DNA of 35,878 nt from JAWLBR01 sp041687495. Lineage in GTDB: Bacteria; Bacillota; Limnochordia; DTU087; JAAYGB01. Where the stretch lies: the NCBI GenBank assembly GCA_041687495.1, contig JAWLBR010000023.1, positions 1 through 35,878 on the forward strand, given 5' to 3'. The notes below the pieces were generated by a model. The model ran no database searches, had not been told where the DNA came from, and saw only the letters and a program-made list of their open reading frames with translations. Position numbers and translations under genes: made by a program. Position 1 is the first letter of the stretch. Every line of letters starts with the position of its first letter. Below are positions 23,830 to 31,741 of the stretch, in pieces.

Positions 23830-26250
23830 CTATCTCGGCTGAATGACGACAGAACCAGCTCCGGTGATGCGCTCTACCTGCTTCGACAGGCCATTTACGG
23901 TGGCATCCACCCAGAGCCCACGGTCGATCACACAAGCTGCTTTCTTCTCTTTGAAGACAAGGTACACAGGGTGAGTTCCCCGATGTTCCACCAACACCGC
24001 CCTTAGGGATTCCATGGCGTGGGTATCTGCATCTTGAACCTTGATCCACACTTCGTACTCAGGTGGCTGCCCGCTCTGCCCCCTGTCCTCTTGTGCCGCC
24101 GCGACCTCATCCAGTGGGCGGATGGTGTTGACAATGACTCGAGCTTGAAAAACTTCCCCAGAAGCATTTTCTTCCTCATCCAATTCCGCGTCCACTTCGC
24201 TTCTTGGCGGCTCATCGACGATGGAGTCGTTGCGTCCTTCCACCAGCAGTACCTGTTGGCTCTCCAGCAGATCTCGACACTGCTGCCAAGTCCGGGGGAA
24301 TACGGTTAGATCAATTAGTCCAGTACGATCCTCGATGGTCGCAAACGCCATGTCATCCCCTTTCTTGGTTGTGATCGTGCGCAGTTCAGTAATCACCCCA
24401 GCGATTTGCACCTTAGCGTCTTCGGGCTGTCTAGACAGATCTTGAGCTGTGGAGATAGCAAGGCGCTGCAGCAGAGGCGTGTACTGATCTAGAGGATGCC
24501 CGGACAAATAGATACCAACCAGTTCTCTCTCGTCTTGCAGCCTAACTGTCGCCGGCAGCTCATCTATGTCTGGCAGATCAATCTCCGTGTCTAGATCGGA
24601 AAAGCCCGTAGTATCTACATCAAAGAAGCTGACTTGATCTTGGTGTGAGCTGATGTTTCCGGCCAGCTTAAGGGCGTCGTCCACAACGGCAAGTAGCTGG
24701 GCTCGATTGGCTCCAAGGCTATCAAAGGCGCCAACCCGAATTAGGCTCATCAACACTTCTCTGCCCACTGATACTCGGGTACAGAAGTCATAGAAGGAGG
24801 CGAACTCTCTCTTGGAGCGCTCCTTGATAATCGCCTTCACCGTCGATTCGCCTACGTTCTTTACCGCCGTCAGTCCAAAGACGATACTGCCATCGTGCCT
24901 GGGCACGAAGGTAACCTCACTCGTATTGACATCAGGAGGCAGGACCGGGATTTGCATTTCCCGACACTCTTGCAGATACTCGCCCAACTTAAGGTTCTTG
25001 TTCTTTCCCATGACTGAAGTCAAGAGCGCTGCCATGTATTCTGGTGGGTAGTGCACTTTGAGGTATGCAGTCTGATAGGCCACCAGCGCGTAGGCACAGG
25101 AGTGGCTTTTATTGAAGCCATAGTTGGCAAACTTCTCGATGTCAGCGTAGACTTTCTCCGCGAGGGCGCTGTCATAGCCTTTCTTAACCGCTCCAGCAAC
25201 AAAGTGCTCTCGTTCCTGATCAATAATCTCTTGTTTCTTTTTGCCAATAGCTCGGCGCAGTAAATCGGCTTGACCCAAACTCAGGCCAGCGAAGCGGTTT
25301 GCCACTGCCATGATTTGCTCCTGATAGGCCATAATTCCGTAGGTCTCCGCCAAGATCGGCTCTAGATCCGGATGCGGCCAGTCAATGGTCTCCTGACCGT
25401 GGCGCCGTCGGACCACCGCTGGGATATACTGCATTGGACCTGGTCGATACATCGCATTGAGCAGCGTTAGGTGATCGAGGCTCTCTGGCTGGAAATCCCG
25501 TAACAGCTGACGCATTCCTTCTGACTCGAACTGAAAGACACCACCGGTTAACCCTTGACTAAAGATCTGAAAAACTTTTGGATCCGACAGGCTAATCCTG
25601 TCAATATCAATAGCTGTGTCGTGGATCTTCTCAATCCAGTCCAAGGCCTCCTGAATGACGGATAGGTTCCGCAGGGCCAAGAAGTCCATCTTCAGGAATT
25701 TCATCTCTTCCAATACACCCATGGGGTACTGAGTTGCGTACTGGGTAACTACCTTTTGCCCCTCTGGCTTGTATAAAGGAATGTCCAACTGCAAAGGTCG
25801 AGGCGCAATCACCACTCCGGCGGCGTGGGTGGAAGCGTGGCGAGGAAAGCCTGCCATAAAGTCCGCAATTTCCACCACCTGACGGGTCTCCTCTTCGCTA
25901 TCATAGGCGTTCTTAAGGTCAGGAGATTTTTCCAGTGCCGCCTGCAGAGAGACGGCGTCAAAGGGAATGGATTTGGCAATCTTATCTGCCTTGCGCAGCG
26001 GTACACCCAAGGCCCGGGCGACGTCTCTCACAGCCGCTCTAGGTTTGAGCGTCCCAAAGGTGATAATCTGGGCGACTCGATCAGCGCCGTATTTGTCAAT
26101 TACGTAGCGAATCACTTCGTTGCGGCGATGGTAGCAAAGGTCAATGTCAATATCTGGTAGAGTCACCCGATCGGGGTTCAGAAAGCGCTCAAAGAAAAGA
26201 CCATACCGCAGTGGATCGACATTGGTGATTTCCAAGACAAAAGCGACCAA
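23830..26250 (-). CDS. dnaE: DNA polymerase III alpha subunit, C-terminal part after in-frame TGA
   Basis: Palm, fingers, helix-hairpin-helix and OB parts of DnaE. Catalytic Asp pair in PDIDIDLCYHRR, the third Asp in LKMDFLALRNLSVIQ, then MYRPGPMQYIP, YGIMAYQEQIMAVA, LLRRAIGKKK, NYGFNKSHSCAYALVAYQTAYLK and PPDVNTSEVTF all match the family, and the OB domain (KVQIAGVITELRTI...FATIEDRTG) is intact. The same frame is open upstream to the TGA at 26278-26280. The nearest start-like codon is TTG 26250, without a ribosome site, so this piece is not likely translated alone. With the upstream ORF it makes one 1183-codon dnaE. TGA plus two Gly-to-Cys changes spoil the glycine loop (see findings). Confidence 0.88.
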   Translation of the reverse strand: MVAFVLEITNVDPLRYGLFFERFLNPDRVTLPDIDIDLCYHRRNEVIRYVIDKYGADRVAQIITFGTLKPRAAVRDVARALGVPLRKADKIAKSIPFDAVSLQAALEKSPDLKNAYDSEEETRQVVEIADFMAGFPRHASTHAAGVVIAPRPLQLDIPLYKPEGQKVVTQYATQYPMGVLEEMKFLKMDFLALRNLSVIQEALDWIEKIHDTAIDIDRISLSDPKVFQIFSQGLTGGVFQFESEGMRQLLRDFQPESLDHLTLLNAMYRPGPMQYIPAVVRRRHGQETIDWPHPDLEPILAETYGIMAYQEQIMAVANRFAGLSLGQADLLRRAIGKKKQEIIDQEREHFVAGAVKKGYDSALAEKVYADIEKFANYGFNKSHSCAYALVAYQTAYLKVHYPPEYMAALLTSVMGKNKNLKLGEYLQECREMQIPVLPPDVNTSEVTFVPRHDGSIVFGLTAVKNVGESTVKAIIKERSKREFASFYDFCTRVSVGREVLMSLIRVGAFDSLGANRAQLLAVVDDALKLAGNISSHQDQVSFFDVDTTGFSDLDTEIDLPDIDELPATVRLQDERELVGIYLSGHPLDQYTPLLQRLAISTAQDLSRQPEDAKVQIAGVITELRTITTKKGDDMAFATIEDRTGLIDLTVFPRTWQQCRDLLESQQVLLVEGRNDSIVDEPPRSEVDAELDEEENASGEVFQARVIVNTIRPLDEVAAAQEDRGQSGQPPEYEVWIKVQDADTHAMESLRAVLVEHRGTHPVYLVFKEKKAACVIDRGLWVDATVNGLSKQVERITGAGSVVIQPR

Positions 26251-26277
26251 CGAGCCGGCAGCACTACATCTACACGG

Positions 26278-27381
26278 TCAGACTGAAATTCCTTGCGTCG
26301 TGGCATGGCGGATAAAATCCCACACGATGAGAAAGTAATCTGAGTATCCCATCTGGCTGATAACCGAAAGCTCATAGGTTAGTCTTGCTTCGATGGTTTC
26401 TGACAGTTCGCCGTAGCGCCGTCTTGCCCCCTCGTAGGTAACCTGTCTCAAATACTCATCTGCGCCGCCCGCCTTCTCAGGAATGGGGAACTTTGGCAGG
26501 TGCACAGTGGAAAAGTCCAGCTGAACGCTGCTTCTTTCAGCAATGGCCAGGGTGTTGTGCAGTGCCTCGGGATAGTCGCCGAATAACTCGTACATCTCCA
26601 TACCGGACTTGAAGTACGCCTGATCAGTAGCCATCCGCATCCGATTTGTTTCTGCCACTTTCTTCCCGGTCTGGATGCACAGCAGTACATCATGGTAGTA
26701 AGCGTGCTCCGGACGGAAGTAGTGGTAGTCATTTGAGGCAAGCAACGGCAGGCTTGTCTCCTGGGCCAGCTGGATCAGCCCAGTATTGACTATCTGCTGT
26801 TCCTGCATTCCATGATCCTGAAGCTCAAGGTAAAAATTGCCTCTACCCAGGATCTCACTGTATTCGATGGCAGCCTGTCTTGCCTTAAGATACTGTTTAG
26901 AAAGCAGCTTCTGCCCCACCTCTGAGCCTAAACAGGCTGTTGACCCAGCAATGTGCCCTTGGCCGTAGCGCTGCACCAGATCGCCCAGCAGTCCTTTGTC
27001 CACTCTGGGCTTGTAGTACATTTCGCTGGAGGACACTAACTGGTAAAGCATCGACAATCCAGTATTATCCAAGGCCCAAAGTACCAGGTGCCAGTTGGCA
27101 TCATCCCCCTGATCCTTTTCCTTGTCGAATCTAGAGCGAGGGGCGACATACACCTCAACCCCGGGAATGAATTTCAGCGGATGGCCGAATTCATTGGCAT
27201 ACTTTTGCGCCAGGAGGTAGGCTTGGGCTGTGCCGTACATCACCCCGTGATCGGTTACAGATACAGCCGGCATTCCCCATTTGATCGCTTGCCGAAATAC
27301 ATCTTCTAAGCGGGCAGCACCATCTAGGAGCGACCAAGGGGAATGACCGTGTAAATGAACAAAATCTCCTTCTCTAATCAC
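26278..27381 (-). CDS. dnaE: DNA polymerase III alpha subunit, N-terminal PHP part
   Basis: PHP domain and start of the palm of DnaE. Visible: VHLHGHSPWSLLDGA, SVTDHGVMYGTAQA, PGVEVYVAPR, ASNDYHYFRPE and YSDYFLIVWDFIRHA, all close to family consensus. GTG 27381 has AGGAGG 6 bases before it. The ORF ends in TGA (26278-26280) after TTQGISV, just where homologues continue with GPGRGSAAGSL. The 367-residue product would lack the whole polymerase active site. It is 50 bases downstream of the DUF4080 gene and may be in the operon starting at 31569. A second replicative polymerase (PolC or another DnaE) would be needed if this gene is truly dead. Confidence 0.9.
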   Translation of the reverse strand: MIREGDFVHLHGHSPWSLLDGAARLEDVFRQAIKWGMPAVSVTDHGVMYGTAQAYLLAQKYANEFGHPLKFIPGVEVYVAPRSRFDKEKDQGDDANWHLVLWALDNTGLSMLYQLVSSSEMYYKPRVDKGLLGDLVQRYGQGHIAGSTACLGSEVGQKLLSKQYLKARQAAIEYSEILGRGNFYLELQDHGMQEQQIVNTGLIQLAQETSLPLLASNDYHYFRPEHAYYHDVLLCIQTGKKVAETNRMRMATDQAYFKSGMEMYELFGDYPEALHNTLAIAERSSVQLDFSTVHLPKFPIPEKAGGADEYLRQVTYEGARRRYGELSETIEARLTYELSVISQMGYSDYFLIVWDFIRHATTQGISV

Positions 27382-27431
27382 TCTAGACCTCCTCCTTCCC
27401 CACTTCTACCCCTTGCCGGTTACAGCACAGC

Positions 27432-29288
27432 TCACGGTGTCGGCACAGTAACCTGGTCGAAGGGCAGAGCAGTCACTGCGGCCCTCCCAGTAATTGGATG
27501 CGTCCTGCTGTAGTCAAACAAATACCACTGACCCGGCTGACTGGCTCGTTCCCATGCAGCATGCGGCAGGTCTACTTGCATTATCCGGACCTTCTTGTCT
27601 ATTTCCCGGTTGGCAAGACCGATCAGATGAGGCAGGTATTGCTGCTGCCAGTCAGGGTTGCTGATTATATCATAGTAGGCCTGACGGGCAAGCTGCTTCA
27701 GATCCTGCTCGCGACCTGTGAAAGCTGGCAGTTCCCGATGCGGCTCCTTGGCAGCGTAGTCGAAGAGTAAGACTTGGAGGCCTTCTTGTGCTCTGTGTGG
27801 GTGCTGGTGACCCAGAAACTCTGCAAAAATCAAGGGCAGATTGTGTTGCTTGTGAGCGCCAGAAAAAAGGTCCCTTTGCTCCCAAAATTGTCTCAGCGCA
27901 TCCAGTAGCCCCATCAGACTACCGCCATGGAGCTCATCCACTGCCCAAGCTAAAGTGAAATCAAACCGGTGGGTGTTGTAAAACAGATCGACCAGTTCTT
28001 CAATCTGTTTTAGGTAGATCAGGTCGTCATATGAGATGGTGGGAGTTGCCAAGATCTCATACGGAGGCTCCTCTTGATACACAAGTCCCAGTGCTTGACT
28101 GTTGGACCACAGCCCCGAACCTTTTAGAACCTTGAGAAACCCCAGTTGGATTCGGGTTGGTTTGAGGCTAAAGACCTGGTCGACGGCTTGTCCGAATGTG
28201 TCTAGCGAATCTCCGGGAAGTCCCGCTATTAGGTCTAGGTGAATCTCAATGTGGCCTTGCTTGGTTAAGCGTGACACTCGATCGGCCAGCTTGTCCCAGT
28301 TCTGGTTGCGGTTGATGGTGGAAAGTGCCTGCTCCGTAGTAGTCTGAACTCCAATTTCGAACTGGAACTTTCCCACTGGTACCGTCGCCAGTAAGTCCAG
28401 CATATCCTCATCTAGGAGCTCGGCGGCGATCTCAAAGTGAAAAACACTACTGCCCGGGAGATCTCGCATGAACTGCCATAACTCCATGGCTCGAGCTTTG
28501 TGACAGTTGAAAGTCCGGTCTACAAACTTAATCTGGGGACAGCCCTTGGCTACCAAAAGACTAATCTCCCGCTTGACCCGCTCCAGTGGAAAGTACCGAA
28601 CTCCTCCTGAACGGGATGAGAGACAATACTGGCAGGAGAATGGGCAGCCCCGGGAGGATTCAATATAGACCAACTTGTTATCCAGATTTTCCAGACCCTG
28701 CGCTGAGTATGGTGAAGGCACAGATGATAGATCGCCTACCGCCGCACTGGCGTTTGCAGTCACTGTACCATCGTCTTGGCGCCAGGACAGCCCGGATACG
28801 GCGGCTAGATCTAGATTGCTGTGGTTTGTTATTGCACCAGAATCCTGTATGGGCTTTCGATGGCCTGCTTTCAGGGAAAGTACCTTTTCAAGCAGCTGCG
28901 GCAGACTCTCCTCTGCCTCCCCGGCGAGGATGAAGTCAACGGCCTTGTGATCCTTTAGGATCCGCTTCGGATCGTAGCTAACTTCTGGCCCGCCCAGGAC
29001 TACGACACAGTCAGGGTTGACCTGTTTGAGCATAGCAGCCAGATGCAGAGTTTCCGAAATGTTCCAAATGTAGCAGGAAAAGCCCACCACATCGGGCTTT
29101 TCCTGGTGGATACCGCTCAAGATGGAAAGAGGCGGCATATTGATGTGATACTCATGCACTGCGATCTGGATAGGTAAGTGCTGGCACGACTCGCGCAGAT
29201 AGCGCAGAGCCAGAGCCGAGTGGATAAATTTGGCGGACAAAGTGGCTAAAACCACTTTGGGATAAACTGTAGACTTTGCTGACATCAT
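27432..29288 (-). CDS. B12-binding/radical SAM protein with DUF4080
   Basis: 618 residues: an N-terminal cobalamin-binding-like Rossmann domain (about 10-140, with DVVGFSCYIWN and VVVLGGPEVS), a radical SAM domain with CPFSCQYC (Cys 215, 219, 222), and a C-terminal DUF4080 region (about 400-618, FDFTLAWAVDELHGGSLMGLL). The classical B12 lower-ligand motif DxHxxG is not visible, so B12 may bind base-off without the His or not at all. The reaction is unknown. Two ATGs in a row open the gene, behind GGAAGGCG. It lies between the serine acetyltransferase gene and dnaE. Confidence 0.87.
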   Translation of the reverse strand: MMSAKSTVYPKVVLATLSAKFIHSALALRYLRESCQHLPIQIAVHEYHINMPPLSILSGIHQEKPDVVGFSCYIWNISETLHLAAMLKQVNPDCVVVLGGPEVSYDPKRILKDHKAVDFILAGEAEESLPQLLEKVLSLKAGHRKPIQDSGAITNHSNLDLAAVSGLSWRQDDGTVTANASAAVGDLSSVPSPYSAQGLENLDNKLVYIESSRGCPFSCQYCLSSRSGGVRYFPLERVKREISLLVAKGCPQIKFVDRTFNCHKARAMELWQFMRDLPGSSVFHFEIAAELLDEDMLDLLATVPVGKFQFEIGVQTTTEQALSTINRNQNWDKLADRVSRLTKQGHIEIHLDLIAGLPGDSLDTFGQAVDQVFSLKPTRIQLGFLKVLKGSGLWSNSQALGLVYQEEPPYEILATPTISYDDLIYLKQIEELVDLFYNTHRFDFTLAWAVDELHGGSLMGLLDALRQFWEQRDLFSGAHKQHNLPLIFAEFLGHQHPHRAQEGLQVLLFDYAAKEPHRELPAFTGREQDLKQLARQAYYDIISNPDWQQQYLPHLIGLANREIDKKVRIMQVDLPHAAWERASQPGQWYLFDYSRTHPITGRAAVTALPFDQVTVPTP

Positions 29289-29346
29289 ATTTCGCCTTCC
29301 ATCTCAAGAAGTGAATCACGGATGACTGCAGTTACTGTGCTAAAGG

Positions 29347-30288
29347 CTAGAGTTGCTTCCTCGTGGAGTTCCTTTGCAGTTTTTCCACGTGGGGCCGCGC
29401 CAAAACTAAGCTGTCAGGGGGTACGCTTTCGGTAAGCCAGACATTACCACCGATCACGGAACCCTCGCCCACGACAGTCTCGCCGCCAAGCACCGTAGCC
29501 CCAGCGTAGATGGTGACATTATCTCCTATGGTAGGGTGCCGTTTTTGTCCCTTAATGATCCTACCGTTCTCGTCCTTGGGAAAGCTCAGCGCACCTAAGG
29601 TGACCCCTTGGTAGATCTTGACGTTTTTTCCAATGACGGTAGTTTCTCCAATCACCACTCCGGTTCCATGGTCGATAAAGAAACTCTCTCCAATGGTTGC
29701 CCCAGGATGCAGATCAATCCCAGTTTTGCTATGCGCGTGCTCACTCATAATTCGAGCTAACAATCGGTATCCTAATGCTTGAATCTCATGGGCAATTCGG
29801 TGCACAAAGATGGCATACATACCCGGGTAGGACAAGATGATCTCATCATAGGATTTGGCCGCCGGGTCTCCGTTGTACGCTGCTTCAACGTCTGTCATCA
29901 ATAGCTCCCTAATCCTGGGCAGTGCCTCCATGAACTGATGACTGTCACGGCAGGATGAAACCATCACGTTGCAGGAGTGCGAAGCAGTCAAGCACTCTTT
30001 GCCGCACTCGCGGCTTTGGGAATTATGCAGATGGCGAGCCAAACGCCAGTAAGTAATCCCCAATTGCTCGAGAATACAGACAGCGTTGGTGCAGCCTCTG
30101 GATTTGTTCAGAAAATAGTCTGGAAAGATGAGACAGCGCAGATCCTGTAGCAGGTCAACCACATCGTCAGGATCTGGAAGCGTGTGATCACCCTTCCCCA
30201 CTTTTTGGTGCTTTTGAATGGATGCGACCAACTGGTCGGCCACATCTGTCAGGTCTGTTGTTTTGTCATTTAGGCTTGAACGCAGCAT
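29347..30288 (-). CDS. cysE: Serine O-acetyltransferase (CysE/EpsC type)
   Basis: Makes O-acetylserine from serine and acetyl-CoA, the first step of cysteine synthesis. The C-terminal left-handed hexapeptide-repeat helix is clear: DLHPGATIGESFFIDHGTGVVI in pieces, with the catalytic His in DHGTG, and GGETVVGEGSVIGGN. The N-terminal part (about 1-170) is long, as in the CysE-like EpsC/SatA group with about 310 residues, and has CxxxC pairs (SRGCTNAVC, RECGKEC). ATG 30288 is preferred because GGAGG lies 6 bases before it; ATG 30303 would place that site inside the gene. Gap to the CNNM/CBS stop is 18 bases. No cysK nearby. Confidence 0.9.
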   Translation of the reverse strand: MLRSSLNDKTTDLTDVADQLVASIQKHQKVGKGDHTLPDPDDVVDLLQDLRCLIFPDYFLNKSRGCTNAVCILEQLGITYWRLARHLHNSQSRECGKECLTASHSCNVMVSSCRDSHQFMEALPRIRELLMTDVEAAYNGDPAAKSYDEIILSYPGMYAIFVHRIAHEIQALGYRLLARIMSEHAHSKTGIDLHPGATIGESFFIDHGTGVVIGETTVIGKNVKIYQGVTLGALSFPKDENGRIIKGQKRHPTIGDNVTIYAGATVLGGETVVGEGSVIGGNVWLTESVPPDSLVLARPHVEKLQRNSTRKQL

Positions 30289-30306
30289 ATCGTTCCTCCA
30301 CATCTA

Positions 30307-31569
30307 TCACGTCTTCCTACCTAATTTGACTTTGGCAACCCGTCTTCCTTCCATCTGGGCGACAGTCAGTTCCCACCCCTGAAAATCGATGGTGTCCCCT
30401 ACTTTGGGGATTTTGCCTAACTGGAAGAACACATATCCTCCCACTGTATCTGCTGCATCCTCTGGTAGCTCTGTGCCAAGCTGTTCATTTACCTCGCCGA
30501 TTGCCAGGCTCCCGTCAAGTAACGTTACCCGCTCATCGATGGGCTCGAAGGTGGCTTCGTGGTCGTCGTACTCGTCCCGGATGTCGCCGACAATCTCTTC
30601 GACGATATCTTCAATAGTAATCAGCCCCGCTGTGACCCCATATTCGTCTAGTACGATTACCGCAGACACCTTCTGCTTCTGCATTCTCTCCAGCAGCGGC
30701 CCCACCCCAACAGCCTCCGGAATGAGAATCACCGGCCGCATAGCCTGTTCAATTGGGAGCTCAGGTTCCGAAAGCAGTTTGGCTAGGATGTCCTTCACGT
30801 GGACAATTCCAATAATGTGGTCAATACTGTCTCGGTAGATGGGAATGCGGGAATACTGCTGCTCGATGGCGATCTCAGCCGCCTGTCTGATGGTCAGTTT
30901 GGCGTCAAGGGCGAAAACGTCTACGCGCGGTATCATAACTTCCCGCGCCAGCGTGTCGTTAAACTCAAGAACGCTGGTTAGCATGTTGCGCTCTTCGGCC
31001 TCGAGCACGCCTTCCTTCTGACCAAGGTTAATTACAGTGCGGATTTCGTCCTCTGTCACCAGGCTGGTACGTTGGTGGACGTTTCCCGAGAGCTTCAATA
31101 CCAGATTAGTCATTCTAGTAAACAGACTGACTAAAGGCGACAGAACCGACATCAGGCCTTTAATAGGTCTAGCTATTCGCCTAGCCCACTCCTCAGGGGC
31201 GTGGGCAGCCAGAGTCTTTGGCAGTATCTCGCCGAAGATTAGGACGAAGATGGTCATCACCACCGTGGCCGTCGCTACGCCGTAGGTAGGTCCGTAGATC
31301 GGTCCCAGCAGCGAGATAAAGAGCACGGTGGCGATACTGGAGCCGGCGATGTTGACTACATTGTTTCCGATGAGAAGCGTTGAGAGCAGCCGGCCAGGTT
31401 CACTCAAGAGACGGTGGATCAGAGCCGCCCCAGGGATCTTGTTATCCATCATATTCCGGACACGGATTCTGTTGACTGACATGAGAGCTGTTTCAGATCC
31501 AGAAAAAAACGCTGATCCGGCGATGAGAATAAGTAGTGAGAGCGCTTGAATAATCTGAATAGTGCTCAT
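30307..31569 (-). CDS. CNNM/CBS-pair/CorC-HlyC transporter family protein
   Basis: 420 residues in the HlyC/CorC (UPF0053) order: CNNM domain with about four membrane helices (IIQALSLLILIAGSAFFSGSETALM, then a TLLIGNNVVN loop, VVMTIFVLIFGEILPKTLA), two CBS domains (about 200-315; MIPRVDVFAL, IDHIIGIVHVKDIL and YGVTAGLITIEDIVEEIVGDI) and a C-terminal CorC_HlyC domain ending GRRVAKVK. Members take part in Mg2+ or Na+ transport; "hemolysin" is a historical name. ATG 31569 lacks a close ribosome site; AGGAGTGG lies beyond a hairpin (31577-31609). First gene of the cysE-DUF4080-dnaE run. Confidence 0.9.
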   Translation of the reverse strand: MSTIQIIQALSLLILIAGSAFFSGSETALMSVNRIRVRNMMDNKIPGAALIHRLLSEPGRLLSTLLIGNNVVNIAGSSIATVLFISLLGPIYGPTYGVATATVVMTIFVLIFGEILPKTLAAHAPEEWARRIARPIKGLMSVLSPLVSLFTRMTNLVLKLSGNVHQRTSLVTEDEIRTVINLGQKEGVLEAEERNMLTSVLEFNDTLAREVMIPRVDVFALDAKLTIRQAAEIAIEQQYSRIPIYRDSIDHIIGIVHVKDILAKLLSEPELPIEQAMRPVILIPEAVGVGPLLERMQKQKVSAVIVLDEYGVTAGLITIEDIVEEIVGDIRDEYDDHEATFEPIDERVTLLDGSLAIGEVNEQLGTELPEDAADTVGGYVFFQLGKIPKVGDTIDFQGWELTVAQMEGRRVAKVKLGRKT

Positions 31570-31576
31570 GAGGTAG

Positions 31577-31609
31577 TACTTGCCCCCGCTACGTGCACCG
31601 GTGCAAGTA
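31577..31609 (-). promoter_or_regulatory. Hairpin in the leader of the CNNM/CBS gene
   Basis: On the minus strand TACTTGC and GCAAGTA form a 7-bp stem; the loop overlaps the 12-base palindrome TGCACCGGTGCA (31594-31605). Upstream is AGGAGTGG (31613-31620), downstream ATG 31569. Folding cuts the distance from ribosome site to start from about 46 to about 13 bases. The fold is seen; the role is inference. Confidence 0.45.
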
Positions 31610-31647
31610 ATGCCACTCCTTTCGTAGCTAGTCTTGGAGTCCTTTGT

Positions 31648-31678
31648 ATCTTACCCTTCCAGCCACATCAGGTATCAA
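31648..31678 (-). promoter_or_regulatory. Possible promoter for the CNNM/CBS-cysE-DUF4080-dnaE operon
   Basis: TTGATA, 19 bases, TAAGAT on the minus strand, just downstream of the dacF terminator hairpin. The spacer is longer than ideal (17), so this is a weak call based on position as much as on sequence. Confidence 0.35.
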
Positions 31679-31682
31679 TGAA

Positions 31683-31714
31683 AGACGCCTTCCCGCTCAA
31701 TTGGGAAGGCGTCT
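31683..31714 (-). terminator. Terminator hairpin after dacF
   Basis: AGACGCCTTCCC and GGGAAGGCGTCT form a perfect 12-bp stem with an 8-base loop, followed on the minus strand by TTTCATTG. It lies 28 bases after the dacF stop and separates it from the CNNM/CBS operon. Confidence 0.8.
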
Positions 31715-31741
31715 GCAGGTGATGTAATTTTCTCGGCGGTG

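Noticed and set aside
26266..26280. TGA read as glycine or selenocysteine in dnaE
   Set aside because: Many genes here end in TGA (purN, purQ, purS, purC, purE and others), so TGA-to-Gly recoding does not fit, and it would not explain the two Gly-to-Cys changes. No selenocysteine role is known at this loop.
26266..26280. Diversity-generating retroelement target in dnaE
   Set aside because: DGRs change adenines of a template; here the inferred changes are G to T on the coding strand, and no reverse transcriptase or template repeat is present.
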